From contig NZ_CP060042.1 of the NCBI RefSeq assembly GCF_014211915.1, positions 96,145 through 160,144 of the forward strand: 64,000 nucleotides of DNA, read 5' to 3'. Each line of letters starts with the position of its first letter. Within the stretch, counting starts at the first letter, position 1. The stretch comes from Burkholderia cenocepacia. GTDB lineage: Bacteria > Pseudomonadota > Gammaproteobacteria > Burkholderiales > Burkholderiaceae. Below, piece by piece: positions 1-8,895 of the stretch. The position numbers were made by a program, and so were the translations under genes. The notes beneath the pieces are model-generated. The model worked only from the letters and a program-made list of their open reading frames with translations. It was not told the origin of the DNA and did not search any database.

Positions 1-1220
1 GGTTGCCGGTGCGCCTTGCGCGCCGCGTCGAAGGCTGTCAGGGGAAGCGGGGGCATCATTTCGGTCCCCGGCCGCCAGATCCATGAATCCAGCTCCGACT
101 CCGCGATAAGCGCGTCGAGCTCGGACTGGTACCCGGACGACACGTCGGCCGGCACAACATAGAGCGCCGTACCGCGCTCGGCGTCGGTCAACAATGCCGT
201 GGCGATTGGATGCTTCGCGGTCTGGTTGTACCGCAGGCACTTCTGGTACCGACGGGTGGCCAAGGCCTTCAGCAGCGTGATATCGGCGAGCGATTCGAAC
301 GGGATCCACGATTCGTTGGTCAGCATCATCGATACCTCCTGGGCGGTGGCGATACCGGCCGCTGACAGGCTCGCGGTGGCGATGACCATGAGGTGGGTGC
401 CTTCCGTGACCGCCCAGATCTCGAGCTCCGACGCGAAGACTTTCTCGATCCGCTTCTTGGTCTTCTCGTCGACCATCAGGCCATAGTCGGGTAGATGCTT
501 GATGACCAGCTTGAAGCCAAAGCGAGCGGTTGCGATTTCCTTGAGCTCACCGATCACCAGCACGAAGTGCGGCTTCCCGGACTCGGAAACAGAAATCCGG
601 GCGAGATGCTCCGTGCGTCGCTGGGCGATGCGGTCCTTCTGGTCGCCGATGAACATCTCGGGGACGTACAGCATGTCCTCGAGGCTCATCTTCTTCGCGT
701 TCTTGCCCGCAGCGGCCAACAGCAGATACTTGCGGATCACCGACCAGTTCCGCTTGCCGGCCATGGCCGGCGACCAGCGATTCAGGCCGGCCTGTTCCCA
801 GAGGTAGTGCAGCAAACCCCGTAAGGTCAACTTCTTGCCATCCGTCTTGATGCTGTCAGGCTCGTCGCCAGAGGGCTCCGGCATCTCCCGCGCCGCGCCT
901 TTCGCCAACGCGAAACCGAACTTAAGGGTGACCTCCCCGGACTCCGGATCCTCGACGATGGCCGATCCCTCTACATCGCCATAACCGCTCAGGCCGGGCG
1001 GCGTTTCGTACGAGTCGCAGCCGGGCTTGTGCTTCGCGCCGGTACCAGGCATACGCTTGACCTGATAGCGCCCCTCGAAGCGTGCGATGTACATCGGAAT
1101 CGGCGGGGTCGAGCAGAGGCAGAGCGGACGTGTCTTCGCCTCGTGCGCAGCTGGCAGTTTCGCAAGGAAACTATTGCTTCCCGCCTCGTATTCCAACCCG
1201 TCCAATTCAAAGTTCTGCAT
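1..1220 (-). CDS. DUF1173 family protein (3' end outside window)
   Basis: The reading frame starts at ATG 1218-1220 behind an AGGAG ribosome site and runs off the left edge after about 406 codons. The N-terminal part (about residues 30-80) holds CLCS, PMYIARF, YQVKRMPGTG, HKPGC and YETPP, which I recognise as the conserved start of DUF1173 proteins. These are carried by many plasmids and integrative conjugative elements of beta- and gammaproteobacteria, and their biochemical role is unknown. The cysteine/histidine pattern could bind metal (inference). It follows two small genes in the same direction. Family assignment is from memory of the motif pattern. Confidence 0.75.
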   Translation of the reverse strand, partial: MQNFELDGLEYEAGSNSFLAKLPAAHEAKTRPLCLCSTPPIPMYIARFEGRYQVKRMPGTGAKHKPGCDSYETPPGLSGYGDVEGSAIVEDPESGEVTLKFGFALAKGAAREMPEPSGDEPDSIKTDGKKLTLRGLLHYLWEQAGLNRWSPAMAGKRNWSVIRKYLLLAAAGKNAKKMSLEDMLYVPEMFIGDQKDRIAQRRTEHLARISVSESGKPHFVLVIGELKEIATARFGFKLVIKHLPDYGLMVDEKTKKRIEKVFASELEIWAVTEGTHLMVIATASLSAAGIATAQEVSMMLTNESWIPFESLADITLLKALATRRYQKCLRYNQTAKHPIATALLTDAERGTALYVVPADVSSGYQSELDALIAESELDSWIWRPGTEMMPPLPLTAFDAARKAHRQ

Positions 1221-1235
1221 GCCAGATCTCCTGGT

Positions 1236-1448
1236 TTAAACGGCGGCTGAGCGCTTCGCCAAGCCCCTCGAGAGCGCTTTGGCAGAGCAGGGCTCGGCTT
1301 CTCGGACGTCCAGGCCGCGCGCGCGGGCCTCGATCAGCAACTGAACGAGTTCCACGGCCTCGTCGACCGTCATGTCGCCGGCGATTGCAGCCGACACAAT
1401 GCTGTGTGCGGTCACGGGTTTGCCGCTTCGAAACACCTGATTGGTCAT
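1236..1448 (-). CDS. small hypothetical protein, 70 aa
   Basis: ATG at 1446-1448 follows a GGAG site, and the gene ends 16 bp before the DUF1173 start, so the two are probably co-transcribed. The middle (VDEAVELVQLLIEARARGLDV) looks helical. No family recognised. Several overlapping frames are open here; this one has the best ribosome site. Confidence 0.55.
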   Translation of the reverse strand: MTNQVFRSGKPVTAHSIVSAAIAGDMTVDEAVELVQLLIEARARGLDVREAEPCSAKALSRGLAKRSAAV

Positions 1449-1472
1449 GGGTTAGCTCCGGGATGGGGTGGC

Positions 1473-2141
1473 TCAATCACTGTCCGGCGGGACGTCGCCG
1501 AAGACGGTCCCGAGCGCGAGCGCACCGAGCAGTTCACGGGCGTAAGTGATCGACGGTATGGCGTTTCCAAAATAGGCATCAACGCCATACGGGTTCGTAC
1601 ACCACAGACCTTCGTCGCTGACGAAGTCGAACGAGTGGTCGCTGACGTCGACCGATTTGCCTGCGGCCAGCGCCTGCACGAAGGCTTCGGGCGTCGGAAG
1701 ATCCAGCGCCGTCCAATCACCGGCTTCGATCGCCGCCTTCGTTTTGGAATGTCGCTCGTCGGCGGCCTTCTCTCGCGCCAGCTCGCTCTCGGCTTCAACC
1801 AAGGCCTCAGCCAGCTCAGTTTCCGCGTTGGCCTGGTCGACCCGCGCCCAGTCGACGGCACTTTCGAACGCGTCTCGCAACACGGGCACGTCGGCGAGCA
1901 ACGGTGAACAGCCGATATCGTCGGCACCGACAAGGACGAGATCTCGGCCGAGATCGCTCGCCCCATAGCGTGCCCGTTTCAGGAGTGCGTCCCGCGCTTC
2001 GGATCCCTCATCGGTGGTGCAGATCGCCATCGCGTAGTCGACGCGAGCCTGCAGCGCGCGCTCGAAAGCAATCGGCACGTCAGGATTGCGAAGACCGATG
2101 CCCCTCACCACGTCCCGTCGAGCAGGAAGTTTCGAATTCAT
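1473..2141 (-). CDS. hypothetical protein, 222 aa, paralog of the gene at 6452-6808
   Basis: The N-terminal 85 residues (FERALQARVDYAMAICTTDE ... LLADVPVLRDAFE) align clearly with the protein encoded at 6452-6808 (FSRALEARIQYAYAVRTTDP ... LIADIPMLRDAFE). The centre (about residues 100-135) is rich in Ala/Glu and may form a coiled coil. The C-terminal third is unique. The gene lies just downstream of the adhesin (15 bp gap) in the same orientation. Function unknown. Confidence 0.7.
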   Translation of the reverse strand: MNSKLPARRDVVRGIGLRNPDVPIAFERALQARVDYAMAICTTDEGSEARDALLKRARYGASDLGRDLVLVGADDIGCSPLLADVPVLRDAFESAVDWARVDQANAETELAEALVEAESELAREKAADERHSKTKAAIEAGDWTALDLPTPEAFVQALAAGKSVDVSDHSFDFVSDEGLWCTNPYGVDAYFGNAIPSITYARELLGALALGTVFGDVPPDSD

Positions 2142-2155
2142 GGTGATCTCCTTGG

Positions 2156-5100
2156 TTACCAGACGAATCCAGCACCTACGCCGGCGGCCACGGTGCCGCG
2201 CGTATCGGTCGAGCCGTTCGCCTTCAGAATCCAGTGGCCGGCATACGTTGAAATGCCGAGCGCCATGGCGGACTGCCCGCCGTACGTCCCGCCCCCGATG
2301 GCCACCATGCTCTTTCCTGGCGCCGGCGCCTGGGGCAGACTAGCGATCGCGACAGCCGCGGCGATGCCGCCATTGGCGTCACGTCGGTCGTGTTCGATGC
2401 GGTTGCTCAGGTTCGTCACCGAGTCGTTCAGCTGCTGGACGTTGACGGCATCGGTCGGGGCCGTTCCGGCCGAGACATTGGCCAGTGTTCGCGTCGTACC
2501 GGTCGCCGAGTTGCCGATCGACACCGAATCGTCGCGATCGGCCACTGAACCGGCGCCCAGCGCCACGGCATTGGCGCCAGTTGTGCTCGCACCGCTGCCG
2601 ACCGCGATCGAGCCGGTGCCTTGGGCAACGGCACCCACACCAAGTGCAACACTGCGATCGCCGGTGGCCACCGCATTGCTGCCGATAGCTGTCGCATCCG
2701 CGCCGGTTGCAACTGCACCGGCGCCGGTGCTGTTGAACGCAGCATATTTGAGGCTGCCCTGGCCGGGCTCGGGGAGGCTCTGGCTGAACCTCGACGGAAG
2801 GATCGCGCCAAGTCGGGCAGAAAGTGCATCAATCGCGCTGGTATTGGCGGCGACGTTCGCATTCGTGGCAAAGAGCTGAGCCCCGTTGACCGCATCCGCG
2901 CTGGTTGCTAATAACGCGCCGGGCGCCAGGTTATGGATGGTGACGGCCGCCCCGGCTCCGAGCCCTCCAAGCGTCACGCTGAGCTTCGTGGGATCGTCGT
3001 AAGACAGTGCGTTACCGGCGATCGTATTGACCGTACCGATAACCTGGTTCAACTGGCCGACATTGACCGCGTCGGTGGCGTTCACACCCGCTGCCACGCC
3101 GGAGATGCGGCGCGCGCCAGCCAGGCCGCTGACGTCGATGTTGGTGCCGCCGGTGCCGGCACCGATCGTAATGGCGCCGGCGCTCGAGCCGCCGTGTTGC
3201 TGCACGAGCCCGACGGTACCCGTTGCGAGCTGGCCAGCCAGGGCGGAGACGCTCTGGTTCGTCGCATACAGTTGCCGGCCCGAGACCGCGTCGGTGCTGC
3301 TCGCCGTCAAGGCCGCATCAGCGACGTTGGTCAGGGTGACGGGCGCACCTGCCGCGCCGAAGGTGACGCGCGTATGCGAGGCATCGTCGTAGACGACCGC
3401 GCTCGCGCCGAGCGCCCCGGCCTGAGACGCCACGCCCTGCAGCTGCTGGAGGTTGATCGCATCGGTGGCGTCCGTGCCGGCGGCCACGCCTTTGATCTGG
3501 CGCGCGCCCGCGGTGCCGGCGACGTCGAGCGCGGTGCCACCGGTGCCGGCGCCGATCGTAATCGTGCCGGTGCCGGCACCGCCGGCTTGCTGCACCAGGC
3601 CAATCGTGCCGGCCGTCAGTCCAGACTGAAGCGCGGCAATCGTCGCCCCGCCGTTGGCGACGCTGGTGGACAACGAGGCCACGGCGAAGCCCGTCGACGT
3701 TGACAGCGTTGCGATCGAGACCGCGTTGGCGCTGATCGCCTGGTTGGCGGTGTAGAGCTGCCGACCAGACACCGCGTCCGTGCTGGTGGCCGTCAGTGCC
3801 GCGTCTGCGACGTTGGTGAGCAGGACGGGCGATCCTGCGGAGGCGCCAAGCGTGACGCGCGAATGCATCGGGTCATCATAGGAGACTGCGCCGGCGCCCA
3901 CGGCACCCACAGCGGCCGTTACGCCCTGCAGTTGCTGGAGGTTGACTGCATCGGTGGCGCTCGTGCCGGCGGCTACGCCCTTGATCTGCCGCGCGCCCGC
4001 AGTTCCGTCGACGTCGAGCGCGGTGCCGCCGGTGCTGGCGCCGATCGTAATCGTGTCGTTGCCGGCACCGCCGGACTGCTGAACCAGCCCGACTGTCCCG
4101 TTCGCAAGACTGGTCGCGATGGCTGATACGCCGACGTTGGCCGACGATAAGCCGGTCGACAGCGATGCCAGGCCATGGGAGACGCCGGTCGAGAGGGAAG
4201 AAAGCGCCGTGGTCGTGCTAGTCGACAGGCTCGCGATCGAGACGACGTTGCTGGCGATGCCCGTGGAAAGCGAGGACGCTGCCGCCAGCGTTGACGTCGA
4301 CAGGGCAGCGATCGCGCCGACGTTTGCGTTCGTCGCCTGCTGGGCAGCATAGAGCTGCCGCCCCGTCACAGCGTCGGTGCTGCTCGCGTTCAACGACGCG
4401 TCCGCGAGGTTGGTCAGGGTCACCGGCGAACTTGATGCACCGAGCGTGACGCGGGTATGCGACGCGTCGTCATAGCTAACTGCGCTCGCGCCGATCGCGC
4501 CCGTCTGGCCCGCCACGCTCTGCAGCTGCTGCAGGTCGACCGCGTCGGTAGCGTCTGTGCCTGCAGCCACACCCTTAACCTGCCGCGCGCCCGCGTTGCC
4601 GGCGACGTTGAGCACCGTACCGCCGGTACCGGCGCCAATCGTGATCGCGCCCGCGCCGGCACCGCCTGCTTGCTGAACCAGACCAACGGTCCCTGCAGCC
4701 AGACCGGACTGCATTGCCGAGAGTGTCGCGCCGTCGTCAGCCAGACCAGTCGAAAGAGACGAGATCGATCGGCTTGTCGTAGTCGACAACGTCGCAATCG
4801 CGCTGGCCGTGCCTGTCGACAGACTTCCGATCGTTTGAGCTGTCGACGTCGACAGTGACGAGAGCCCTGCAGCCGTGCTCGTCGACAAGCTCGCGACCGT
4901 CGTGCCGATATCGGACAGACCGGTTGAGAGCGATCCCAAGCCCGATGCCGAGCTGCTCGACAGGCTCGTGATGCTGGCCGTGTTGCTTGCAAGGCCCGTC
5001 GACAGCGACGTGACAGCCTGCGCGGTCCCGGTCGATAACGAACCGATCGCGCTGGCCGCGCCGGTTGACAGGCTGCTGACCGTTTGAGCGGTCGACGTCG

Positions 5101-6409
5101 ACAGTGACGAGAACCCTGCAGCCGTGCTCGTCGACAAGCTCGCGACCGTCGTGCCGACGTCGGACAGCCCAGTTGAGAGCGAACCAAAGCCTGATGCCGT
5201 ACTGCTCGACAGACTCGTGATGTTGGCCGTGTTGCTTGCCAGGCCCGTTGACAGCGACGTGACAGCCTGCGCGGTCCCGGTCGATAACGAACCGATCGCG
5301 CTGGCCGCGCCGGTTGACAGGCTGCTGACCGTTTGAGCGGTCGACGTCGACAGTGACGAGAACCCTGCAGCCGTGCTCATCGACAAGCTCGCGACCGTCG
5401 TGCCGACGTCGGACAGCCCAGTTGAGAGCGAACCAAAGCCTGATGCCGTACTGCTCGACAGACTCGTGATGTTGGCCGTGTTGCTTGCCAGGCCCGTTGA
5501 CAGTGACGTGGCCGACTGCGCAATACCGGTCGACAAGCTGGCCAACGCCGTACCGGCGCCGGCCACGCTGGTTGAGAGCGAACCTACGCTTGATGCTGCG
5601 CTGCTCGACAGGCTCGTGACGTTGGCCGTGTTGCTCGAGAGCCCTGTCGATAGCGACGACAAAGATTGTGAGGCGGTGGTTGACAGCGTAGCGAGTCCGG
5701 AAGAGACGGCGGCAACTCCTGTGGCATTGTTGGCGGTCGCAGTCGACAGCGACGTCACGGACTGACTCGTCGACGTAGAGAGACTCCCAACTGCCTGTCC
5801 CATTTGATAGAGCTCGGATCCGTTGACGGCGTCGAGACTTGTTGCACTAACGGCGCCGGCGGCAACATTAGTCAGTTGCCTCGGACTTTGCGGCGCACCG
5901 AAACTCACCACCCCGTTGGACGTTGATCCCGCCACCGAGTAGTTCTCACCAGCAATACCGAAGCTACTTAGCGGGTGCGCGGCGCCGGTCGTGGATCCCG
6001 ATCCGATTGCGACATCCTGCGAATTGTTCGCGACGGCGCCGGTTCCGATCGCGACGGAACCATTGCCCGCAGCAGTGGCGGCGAAACCCATTGCCGCTGC
6101 ATTCGTACCGGCCGCCGTCGTATTGCCGACCGCTACCGCATTCGTCTGCGCGGTGCTGGACGTCCCGAGCACGATCGAATCGGCGCCGGCCGCCGTCGAC
6201 GCGTAACCGAAGCTCAACGAGCGCGGCCCGGCAGAGGTAACCGCCGTGCCGATCGCAACGGAATAATCGCCAGAGGCAACGGCACCATTCCCATCTGAAA
6301 GCGCACCGTCTCCGGACGTCTGAGCATGCACTGGACCAGCCATCGATGCGATCGCCGCGGCGATCGCGATCGATAAACCGCTTGGTGTAGGGCGTTTCGA
6401 AAATTTCAT
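2156..6409 (-). CDS. YadA-like trimeric autotransporter adhesin, 1417 aa
   Basis: A surface adhesin of the type Vc secretion family. Residues 1-29 are a signal peptide ending VHA-Q. Residues 35-150 are YadA head repeats (SVAIGT, AVAVGNTTA, SVAIGTGAVA). A neck (VSATSLDAVNGSELYQ) follows. The stalk, about residues 205-560, is built of SLSTS/SLSTG repeats and includes an 83-residue internal repeat. Several GG-x-T-x-DVxGxAGARQIKGVAAGT plus DAVxGRQLY neck modules follow, then a second left-handed-helix head (about 1215-1290), a final neck (TDAVNVQQLND) and a C-terminal membrane anchor ending GAGFVW. The architecture resembles Burkholderia trimeric adhesins. ATG 6407-6409 lies behind GGGG. On a conjugative element it could aid attachment or cell-cell contact (inference). 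Confidence 0.93.
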   Translation of the reverse strand: MKFSKRPTPSGLSIAIAAAIASMAGPVHAQTSGDGALSDGNGAVASGDYSVAIGTAVTSAGPRSLSFGYASTAAGADSIVLGTSSTAQTNAVAVGNTTAAGTNAAAMGFAATAAGNGSVAIGTGAVANNSQDVAIGSGSTTGAAHPLSSFGIAGENYSVAGSTSNGVVSFGAPQSPRQLTNVAAGAVSATSLDAVNGSELYQMGQAVGSLSTSTSQSVTSLSTATANNATGVAAVSSGLATLSTTASQSLSSLSTGLSSNTANVTSLSSSAASSVGSLSTSVAGAGTALASLSTGIAQSATSLSTGLASNTANITSLSSSTASGFGSLSTGLSDVGTTVASLSMSTAAGFSSLSTSTAQTVSSLSTGAASAIGSLSTGTAQAVTSLSTGLASNTANITSLSSSTASGFGSLSTGLSDVGTTVASLSTSTAAGFSSLSTSTAQTVSSLSTGAASAIGSLSTGTAQAVTSLSTGLASNTASITSLSSSSASGLGSLSTGLSDIGTTVASLSTSTAAGLSSLSTSTAQTIGSLSTGTASAIATLSTTTSRSISSLSTGLADDGATLSAMQSGLAAGTVGLVQQAGGAGAGAITIGAGTGGTVLNVAGNAGARQVKGVAAGTDATDAVDLQQLQSVAGQTGAIGASAVSYDDASHTRVTLGASSSPVTLTNLADASLNASSTDAVTGRQLYAAQQATNANVGAIAALSTSTLAAASSLSTGIASNVVSIASLSTSTTTALSSLSTGVSHGLASLSTGLSSANVGVSAIATSLANGTVGLVQQSGGAGNDTITIGASTGGTALDVDGTAGARQIKGVAAGTSATDAVNLQQLQGVTAAVGAVGAGAVSYDDPMHSRVTLGASAGSPVLLTNVADAALTATSTDAVSGRQLYTANQAISANAVSIATLSTSTGFAVASLSTSVANGGATIAALQSGLTAGTIGLVQQAGGAGTGTITIGAGTGGTALDVAGTAGARQIKGVAAGTDATDAINLQQLQGVASQAGALGASAVVYDDASHTRVTFGAAGAPVTLTNVADAALTASSTDAVSGRQLYATNQSVSALAGQLATGTVGLVQQHGGSSAGAITIGAGTGGTNIDVSGLAGARRISGVAAGVNATDAVNVGQLNQVIGTVNTIAGNALSYDDPTKLSVTLGGLGAGAAVTIHNLAPGALLATSADAVNGAQLFATNANVAANTSAIDALSARLGAILPSRFSQSLPEPGQGSLKYAAFNSTGAGAVATGADATAIGSNAVATGDRSVALGVGAVAQGTGSIAVGSGASTTGANAVALGAGSVADRDDSVSIGNSATGTTRTLANVSAGTAPTDAVNVQQLNDSVTNLSNRIEHDRRDANGGIAAAVAIASLPQAPAPGKSMVAIGGGTYGGQSAMALGISTYAGHWILKANGSTDTRGTVAAGVGAGFVW
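4837..5520 (-). repeat. 249-bp in-frame tandem repeat within the adhesin stalk
   Basis: Near-identical blocks recur with a 249-bp period (for example at 4873, 5122 and 5371), encoding an 83-residue SLSTS-rich stalk unit. About 2.7 copies are visible. The period is a multiple of three, so copy-number change would lengthen or shorten the stalk without breaking the frame. Confidence 0.85.
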
Positions 6410-6451
6410 TACAATCCCCGCTTAACAACGAGTGCCCGGTCTACGGGACGT

Positions 6452-6808
6452 TTACGCCTGCGCTCGCGCAGGACCTGGAGCCCTCTGTTCCTGTCCTCCG
6501 CCAAGATTCCGGGAACAGAGGGGGTTTCTTTCGGCAACATCGCCATCGATCTGACGGCGCTGCCTTTGGTGAATCTCAAGCTCGGCACCCTCGAAGGCGT
6601 CGCGCAGCATCGGGATATCGGCAATCAGAGGAGGACATTCCCCGTCATGGTCGCTAGCGCACGCTCGAGCGAGTGCTATCGCGTGTTGCCGACCGGTATG
6701 GAGGTAGTTGAACCACGCTGGCGAACCGGGGTCTGTCGTACGGACCGCATAGGCGTACTGGATACGCGCCTCGAGCGCCCGCGAGAAGCGAGAAAGGACG
6801 GCCGTCAT
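6452..6808 (-). CDS. hypothetical protein, 118 aa, paralog of the 1473-2141 gene
   Basis: ATG at 6806-6808 overlaps the stop of the upstream DsbD-alpha gene (ATGA). The first about 80 residues match the N-terminal domain of the protein at 1473-2141. The last about 30 residues are encoded across the two stem-loops and look unlike protein, so the natural end may be earlier or the gene may be truncated. Function unknown. Confidence 0.55.
   Translation of the reverse strand: MTAVLSRFSRALEARIQYAYAVRTTDPGSPAWFNYLHTGRQHAIALARACASDHDGECPPLIADIPMLRDAFEGAELEIHQRQRRQIDGDVAERNPLCSRNLGGGQEQRAPGPARAQA
6457..6522 (-). other. two consecutive stem-loops in the leader of the adhesin gene
   Basis: A 7-bp perfect hairpin (CCTGCGC/GCGCAGG, 6457-6472) and an 11-bp perfect hairpin (CCCTCTGTTCC/GGAACAGAGGG, 6481-6522) lie about 50-110 bp upstream of the adhesin start. 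They overlap the 3' end of the preceding gene. On the minus strand no T-run follows, so they are not a standard terminator in the direction of the adhesin. On the plus strand GGTTTCTTTC follows the larger one. An attenuator or mRNA-processing role is possible. Confidence 0.5.
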
Positions 6809-7287
6809 CGCAACGCCTCCGACTGCGACAGCAGTGCAGCAGCAATCACTGGAAAGGTCCGCTGCATCGGCGGATAGCAGATCTGGTTGATTGCACAGCC
6901 TTGATAGGTCACCGTGAGGCCGAACATCTCGCTAGCATTGACCGGCACACGCAACGTCACTTCCCGCTCGAACACCTCAACCGGACGCCCAGAGCTCGGA
7001 TCAGCGACGACCTTGCCGGCGCCGTGCTGAATTGCACCGAGGTGCGCGCGGCCGTCGTCACTCGCGACCCGGAAGCGGTCGCCGTAAAGTCGGTAACCGT
7101 CGGCGACCGCAAAATGGAGGACGACAGCGCCACGTTCTTCGGTCATGCGAACGCGGAACGCTTGCTCCGGCGACAGAAACTCCTGCGCGCGTGCCTGGCG
7201 AGCAAGGACACCGCCAACGATCCACGCAAGCAACGCCACCAACACGGCCACTACGAAGCCGCGCAGAACGCGAGTTCGACCGGTCAT
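6805..7287 (-). CDS. stand-alone DsbD alpha (N-terminal) domain protein, periplasmic
   Basis: About 160 residues. An N-terminal membrane/signal segment (FVVAVLVALLAWIVGGVLA) is followed by FLSPEQAFRV, DGYRLYGDRFRV and VTYQGCAINQICYPPM, matching DsbD-alpha, whose two cysteines (here CAINQIC) pass electrons to DsbC. The transmembrane beta and thioredoxin gamma domains of full DsbD are absent. The start at 7287 is chosen because its ATG overlaps the stop of the upstream gene. The element encodes its own DsbC-like and TraF proteins with CPYC motifs, so this domain may serve their redox cycle (inference). Confidence 0.85.
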   Translation of the reverse strand: MTGRTRVLRGFVVAVLVALLAWIVGGVLARQARAQEFLSPEQAFRVRMTEERGAVVLHFAVADGYRLYGDRFRVASDDGRAHLGAIQHGAGKVVADPSSGRPVEVFEREVTLRVPVNASEMFGLTVTYQGCAINQICYPPMQRTFPVIAAALLSQSEALR

Positions 7288-7715
7288 CGCGCACCTCGCT
7301 GCTTCCACGCCGATTCAGTGCGGGCGAGACCGTGCAAGACCGGCAGCGCCAGTAGGCTCCAGAAGTACAACGTTGCGCCGGCTACCATTCCGTCGAAACA
7401 CAAGTCGAAAGCCGATTCCGCCAACCCGGCCGCCGGCGAATCGAAGTTCCCGACGATCACGATCATCAACAGCATGCAAATGAGATAGACATACATGCCG
7501 AAACGGTGCAAACCGCGCTGCGCGCGACGTAGTGCGCTCCACGTTCCACGACGAGTGCACGTCGAACGTACAGCCGGCAAGAACAGTAGCGCCGTAACAA
7601 TCGCGGCGATGAACACGGGCTCCGTGCTATTCCAGAATCCGAGCGCATCAAGGTAAGCAATAGGCGCGATCAGTAACCACGTAACGACCGCCAACACGCC
7701 GAGCATGATTCGCAC
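7284..7715 (-). CDS. hypothetical membrane protein, 143 aa, about four TM segments
   Basis: The start is GTG at 7713-7715. Four hydrophobic stretches are visible (residues 1-22, 35-48, 72-92, 112-128), separated by a basic loop (RSTCTRRGTWSALRRAQRG). The gene overlaps the DsbD-alpha gene by ATGA and heads a short operon leading to the adhesin. DsbD-alpha genes often sit beside membrane electron carriers, but no conserved redox motif is seen here. Family unknown. Confidence 0.65.
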   Translation of the reverse strand: MRIMLGVLAVVTWLLIAPIAYLDALGFWNSTEPVFIAAIVTALLFLPAVRSTCTRRGTWSALRRAQRGLHRFGMYVYLICMLLMIVIVGNFDSPAAGLAESAFDLCFDGMVAGATLYFWSLLALPVLHGLARTESAWKQRGAR

Positions 7716-7806
7716 ATGTCGACGATGAACGGGGGGTCAAGGGGACGCGTATGCATACGGCTTTCTCCTTTACATGCCGCGTATTTGTCCAATTCCATCG
7801 TGGTGT

Positions 7807-8316
7807 TCAGTTCGCATGCCCACTGACCAAAAAGCGCAGGGCGTCCTGACTGCCTGCCGCCGCGGCTCGACGCATGAGTTGCATGCCGCTTTCCTGATCC
7901 GTATCGGTCGCCGCCGTGGTGTGGCCGAAACCCGCGTGCTTTTGCAGGTGCATGCGAGCAACCAGGTACATCGCTGTCGGTTCGCCAGCGTCCGACTCGG
8001 CCTGGAGCAAGCCCGGATAGTCGCGATTGAAATGAACGGCAAGCCATGTACCGGCGGAACGATTTCCGCCTTTCAGCGCGGCCTCAATGGCAGGTCGCAT
8101 GTCGAGGTACTCGCGCGAGCGAGCCCAGGACTGCAAGGGCCCGTTTGTGCCGGTGATGGAAAACAGGCAAGCCGCCGCCGCAAGCGCGACCGCCGCGCCC
8201 TTCAGCGTGCGTTGGGCAGAGGGGTCCGGATTGGTCAGGATCAACGTGCCTTCTGGCCAGGTGATCGAGGCTGCAGCTCGCCGGCGCTCGATGAAAGATG
8301 CGCGATATCGATTCAT
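7807..8316 (-). CDS. membrane-anchored protein with a Sel1/TPR-like C-terminus, 169 aa
   Basis: The start MNRYRASF at 8316 is preferred over the longer open frame because it has an AGAGG site and a basic N-terminus before one membrane helix (about residues 40-58). The C-terminal half has helix-turn-helix repeats of the Sel1 type (AGEPTAMYLVARMH, GMQLMRRAAAAGSQDALRFL). Such proteins usually mediate protein contacts in the periplasm. Specific role unknown. Confidence 0.65.
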   Translation of the reverse strand: MNRYRASFIERRRAAASITWPEGTLILTNPDPSAQRTLKGAAVALAAAACLFSITGTNGPLQSWARSREYLDMRPAIEAALKGGNRSAGTWLAVHFNRDYPGLLQAESDAGEPTAMYLVARMHLQKHAGFGHTTAATDTDQESGMQLMRRAAAAGSQDALRFLVSGHAN

Positions 8317-8442
8317 TACGGGTGCCTCTACAGAAACGCGAGATCGGGGAAAAAGACCAGCCGGCAAGCCGGCTGGCGTCAAAGGGAAGGCGCAAGGTAA
8401 GGAACAGCACCTTCCCGCCACTAAATTGCGATCAGGCAGGCG

Positions 8443-8841
8443 CTACTGGCCGATGCCTCCCTTGGCCACGTCGGTGGTCTCGGCAAACGTGTATTTCTTG
8501 ACGACCCCGCTGTCGTCGAACAGCACTGTCAACGTCTTCTTCCGCACGTCAGCGCCATGTGCAAACGCACCGACGATCGGGACGAAGTTGATAGCGTGCG
8601 GCGTGGCGTGCGCCAGCTCGTATGTCCAGATCTCGAGACCCGAATCGGTGAATGTGGTCTTGTTCGGCGAACCGAAAGCATCCTGAACGTCCTGCTTCGT
8701 GCTCTTGCCCTGCTGGATTTGGGCCTGAACGCTTGATTGCGTCGCGGATTCGAGGTGCTCGTTGCCAGTGGTGGCGCAACCGACAAGTAACGAAGTGGCC
8801 GACAAGGCGACGATCAGGAGCGTGTTCTTAGTGAATTTCAT
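8443..8841 (-). CDS. SmpA/OmlA (BamE-like) lipoprotein, 132 aa
   Basis: Start ATG 8839-8841 follows AAGAGGAAG. A lipoprotein signal peptide ends in the lipobox LLVGC, giving a lipid-modified Cys near residue 22. The mature part has IQQGKSTKQDVQDAFGSP, the hallmark SmpA/OmlA motif, followed by WTYEL and a beta-rich end (KTLTVLFDDSGVVKKYTF). Family members are outer-membrane lipoproteins, with BamE as the chromosomal example. Plasmid copies are common near conjugation genes. Confidence 0.85.
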   Translation of the reverse strand: MKFTKNTLLIVALSATSLLVGCATTGNEHLESATQSSVQAQIQQGKSTKQDVQDAFGSPNKTTFTDSGLEIWTYELAHATPHAINFVPIVGAFAHGADVRKKTLTVLFDDSGVVKKYTFAETTDVAKGGIGQ

Positions 8842-8895
8842 GGTCTTCCTCTTGGTGTAATCAACAGTCAAAAATGGCGGTGATTCGTTGCTGGC

